DNA from: Firmicutes bacterium UBA7709
GTDB lineage: Bacteria; Bacillota_A; Clostridia; Peptostreptococcales; Anaerovoracaceae
Assembly (NCBI GenBank): GCA_002482405.1
Contig: DLFX01000396.1
Location: forward strand, 187 to 8,218
Direction of reading: 5' to 3'
DNA length: 8,032 nt
Shown: in pieces, positions 6,812 through 8,032 of the stretch
How positions within the stretch are numbered: the stretch's first letter is position 1
How the letters are laid out: every line of letters begins with the position of its first letter
The notes under the pieces: model-generated
Told to the model about the DNA's origin: nothing
Seen by the model: only the letters and a program-made list of their open reading frames with translations
Databases searched by the model: none
Translations under genes and position numbers: made by a program

Positions 6812-6885
6812 AGGCTGTCAGGTCTTTCACGGGACAATTTCGTTGTCTCTCATACCGATGGCGGTAAGTTCCGGGACCGCAGCCT
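6812..6885 (+). promoter_or_regulatory. Candidate structured RNA leader (closing helix enclosing two hairpins)
   Basis: The gap between bcp and the sensor gene can fold into a branched RNA. The outer helix is AGGCTG (6812-6817) with CAGCCT (6880-6885). An inner continuation is GGTC (6821-6824) with GACC (6875-6878), possibly plus two G-U pairs. Hairpin one is GGGACAA (6831-6837) with TTGTCTC (6843-6849), containing one G-U pair. Hairpin two is TACCG (6853-6857) with CGGTA (6862-6866) around an ATGG loop. No U-tract follows, so it is not a simple terminator. It lacks the GGCAAA, GACGCAAAGCC and related signatures of c-di-GMP-I riboswitches. It begins 4 nt after the bcp stop and ends about 33 nt before the sensor's ribosome site. 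The fold was done by eye and has no covariation support. Confidence 0.35.
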
Positions 6886-6933
6886 ATGTTAATATATGAA
6901 TGGAATGTTGGAATTGTGAAGGGGTGCAATAGC

Positions 6934-8032
6934 ATGAGGCGCAAAATCACAGCGGCTGTGGTATTCCTGGCGCTCTTGCCGACTATTCTGATCGGCCTGG
7001 CGATCAACTATTATTCGCAAAGCACGATACATACCGAGTACCTGAAAGTGTTAGCAGGGGCGGCGCATATAACGGATGTCCACCTGACGGAATACTATAA
7101 TTTCATCATTGACGATACGCGGAAGAAAGCGGAGAGAGACGCAATAAAAAGCTTTGTCTTATCAGCAAAAAATCCGGGAGGCATAAAATACGCCGACCGT
7201 GGTGAAGCTCAGCGCATCCTGACGGAGCCGACCGGTTTTCCCCTGGTCAGCGGCACGGTAATCGATGAATCGGGCAAGACGGTATACTCCAGCCGGCCCG
7301 GTGAAGAGGGAAGAATGCTGGATCAGACCGAGCTTTACCGGAGCATTATGGGAGGAGCTGATTCATATATCGGACTGGCGGCTATCGACGACAGTTCCGA
7401 TATGCTTGAGGTAGCAGTTCCGATAAATGACGGTCAGAATGGGATCATCGGAATTTTAAAGCAGAACGTCAACATGGACTTTCTGTACGATTTCCTTTCC
7501 AGCCTGAATCTCGGCCGGTCAGGTGAAGCATTTCTCATCCGGGGTGACGGATATATGATCTTTGATGGAGGAAGAGAAAACTCCATGTTCCTCTATCACA
7601 AATATCAGGACAACGATTCTCTGAATCAGTTGATTTCCGCTTTTAGGGGCGGCAGTCTGAAGGGAGGAAAAGGGACCATCGAGTTTGAAAGCAAAGGCGC
7701 GAAAATGATCGGAGCCTATGAGCTGGTGGAACCTTTTGATTCTATTGCAGTCGCCACAATGGAACAGGATGAGATCTTCGAAGACATAAAGCGGGTGCGG
7801 GAGGTCTATATTACTGCCGCGTTGTGCGTTATGGCCGTAATCGCTCTATTCGGCCACATTATCGGCGGCTGGTATGCGGCGCCCATCAGGATGGCGAACA
7901 GTGTGCTCAGCAAAATTGCGAACGGGGATTTGTCAGCGCGGTGCGGTTTCGGGAGAAGGGATGAATGGGGAACGCTTTTCAGGAACATCAACCATCTCGC
8001 CGACGGCTATCAGAAAGATGAAAAAAGTCTTC
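6934..8032 (+). CDS. Membrane sensor protein: TM, dCache-like extracellular domain, TM, HAMP (3' part beyond the window)
   Basis: An open frame of 366 codons runs off the right edge. Residues about 7-27 form a first membrane anchor after the basic start MRRK. Residues about 28-288 are predicted extracytoplasmic and look like a double-Cache ligand-binding domain. Visible strands include SGTVIDESGKTVYSS (106-120), MLEVAVPIN (157-165), the inter-lobe segment MDFLYDFLSSLNLGRSGEAF (181-200) and LIRGDGYMIFD (201-211). A second membrane segment at about 291-313 leads into a HAMP linker (about 314-366) with AAPIRM, IANGDLSARC and RRDEWGTLFRNIN. The output module is missing from the window. It could be a methyl-accepting, GGDEF/EAL, histidine kinase or AraC-type domain. 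GGGG (6921-6924), within AAGGGGTG, precedes ATG 6934 at 9 nt. The gene is probably regulated apart from bcp, given the structured gap. The ligand is unknown; amino acids or small organic acids are typical of dCache. Confidence 0.85.
   Translation, partial: MRRKITAAVVFLALLPTILIGLAINYYSQSTIHTEYLKVLAGAAHITDVHLTEYYNFIIDDTRKKAERDAIKSFVLSAKNPGGIKYADRGEAQRILTEPTGFPLVSGTVIDESGKTVYSSRPGEEGRMLDQTELYRSIMGGADSYIGLAAIDDSSDMLEVAVPINDGQNGIIGILKQNVNMDFLYDFLSSLNLGRSGEAFLIRGDGYMIFDGGRENSMFLYHKYQDNDSLNQLISAFRGGSLKGGKGTIEFESKGAKMIGAYELVEPFDSIAVATMEQDEIFEDIKRVREVYITAALCVMAVIALFGHIIGGWYAAPIRMANSVLSKIANGDLSARCGFGRRDEWGTLFRNINHLADGYQKDEKSL

Noticed and set aside
6812..6885. c-di-GMP-I (GEMM) riboswitch upstream of the sensor gene
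   Set aside because: The layout of one closing helix and two hairpins, and an ACCGATGG string, looked suggestive. The conserved GGCAAA, GACGCAAAGCC and GNRA-loop elements are absent.

Overview
The window is chromosomal DNA of a Gram-positive anaerobe or close relative, most likely a member of class Clostridia (Bacillota). The inference rests on strong AGGAGG-type ribosome binding sites, a sigma-A style promoter, an AprX-type intracellular subtilase, an SSP411/YyaL protein, a multi-TM GGDEF protein and mid-range GC. The genus cannot be named from the sequence alone. I see no insertion sequence, integrase, tRNA, rRNA or CRISPR array.

Left part (1-1729, minus strand). The 5' end of a DUF1906 (Rv2525c-like glycoside-hydrolase-like) gene runs off the left edge. 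Upstream of it is an aprX-type serine protease gene read in the same direction. A strong terminator-like hairpin lies between the two. The protease has the complete Asp/His/Ser triad and no signal peptide.

Divergent intergenic region (1730-1900). It carries a convincing sigma-A promoter (TTGAAG, 17 bp, TATAAT) for the rightward genes. No equally good promoter was found for aprX.

Central rightward gene string (1901-6807). The order is a seven-TM diguanylate cyclase, then galM (aldose 1-epimerase), an SSP411/YyaL thioredoxin-fold plus alpha/alpha-barrel protein, a small DUF1294 membrane protein, and a Bcp-type peroxiredoxin. Spacing is 2 nt, 52 nt, 44 nt and 45 nt. No intrinsic terminator is visible between them, so they are probably at least partly co-transcribed, with a possible weak internal promoter before bcp. 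The genes combine c-di-GMP synthesis, sugar anomer interconversion and thiol-redox proteins. This is probably loose housekeeping clustering rather than one pathway.

Right part (6808-8032). A 126-nt gap after bcp can fold into a closing helix enclosing two hairpins, a candidate structured leader that I could not match to a known riboswitch. It precedes a truncated gene for a membrane sensor (TM, dCache-like extracellular domain, TM, HAMP) whose output domain lies beyond the window.

Most genes belong to recognisable families. The items most worth a second look are the candidate leader RNA at 6812-6885, the coupling of a diguanylate cyclase to galM, and the apparently unsecreted DUF1906 protein beside an intracellular protease.
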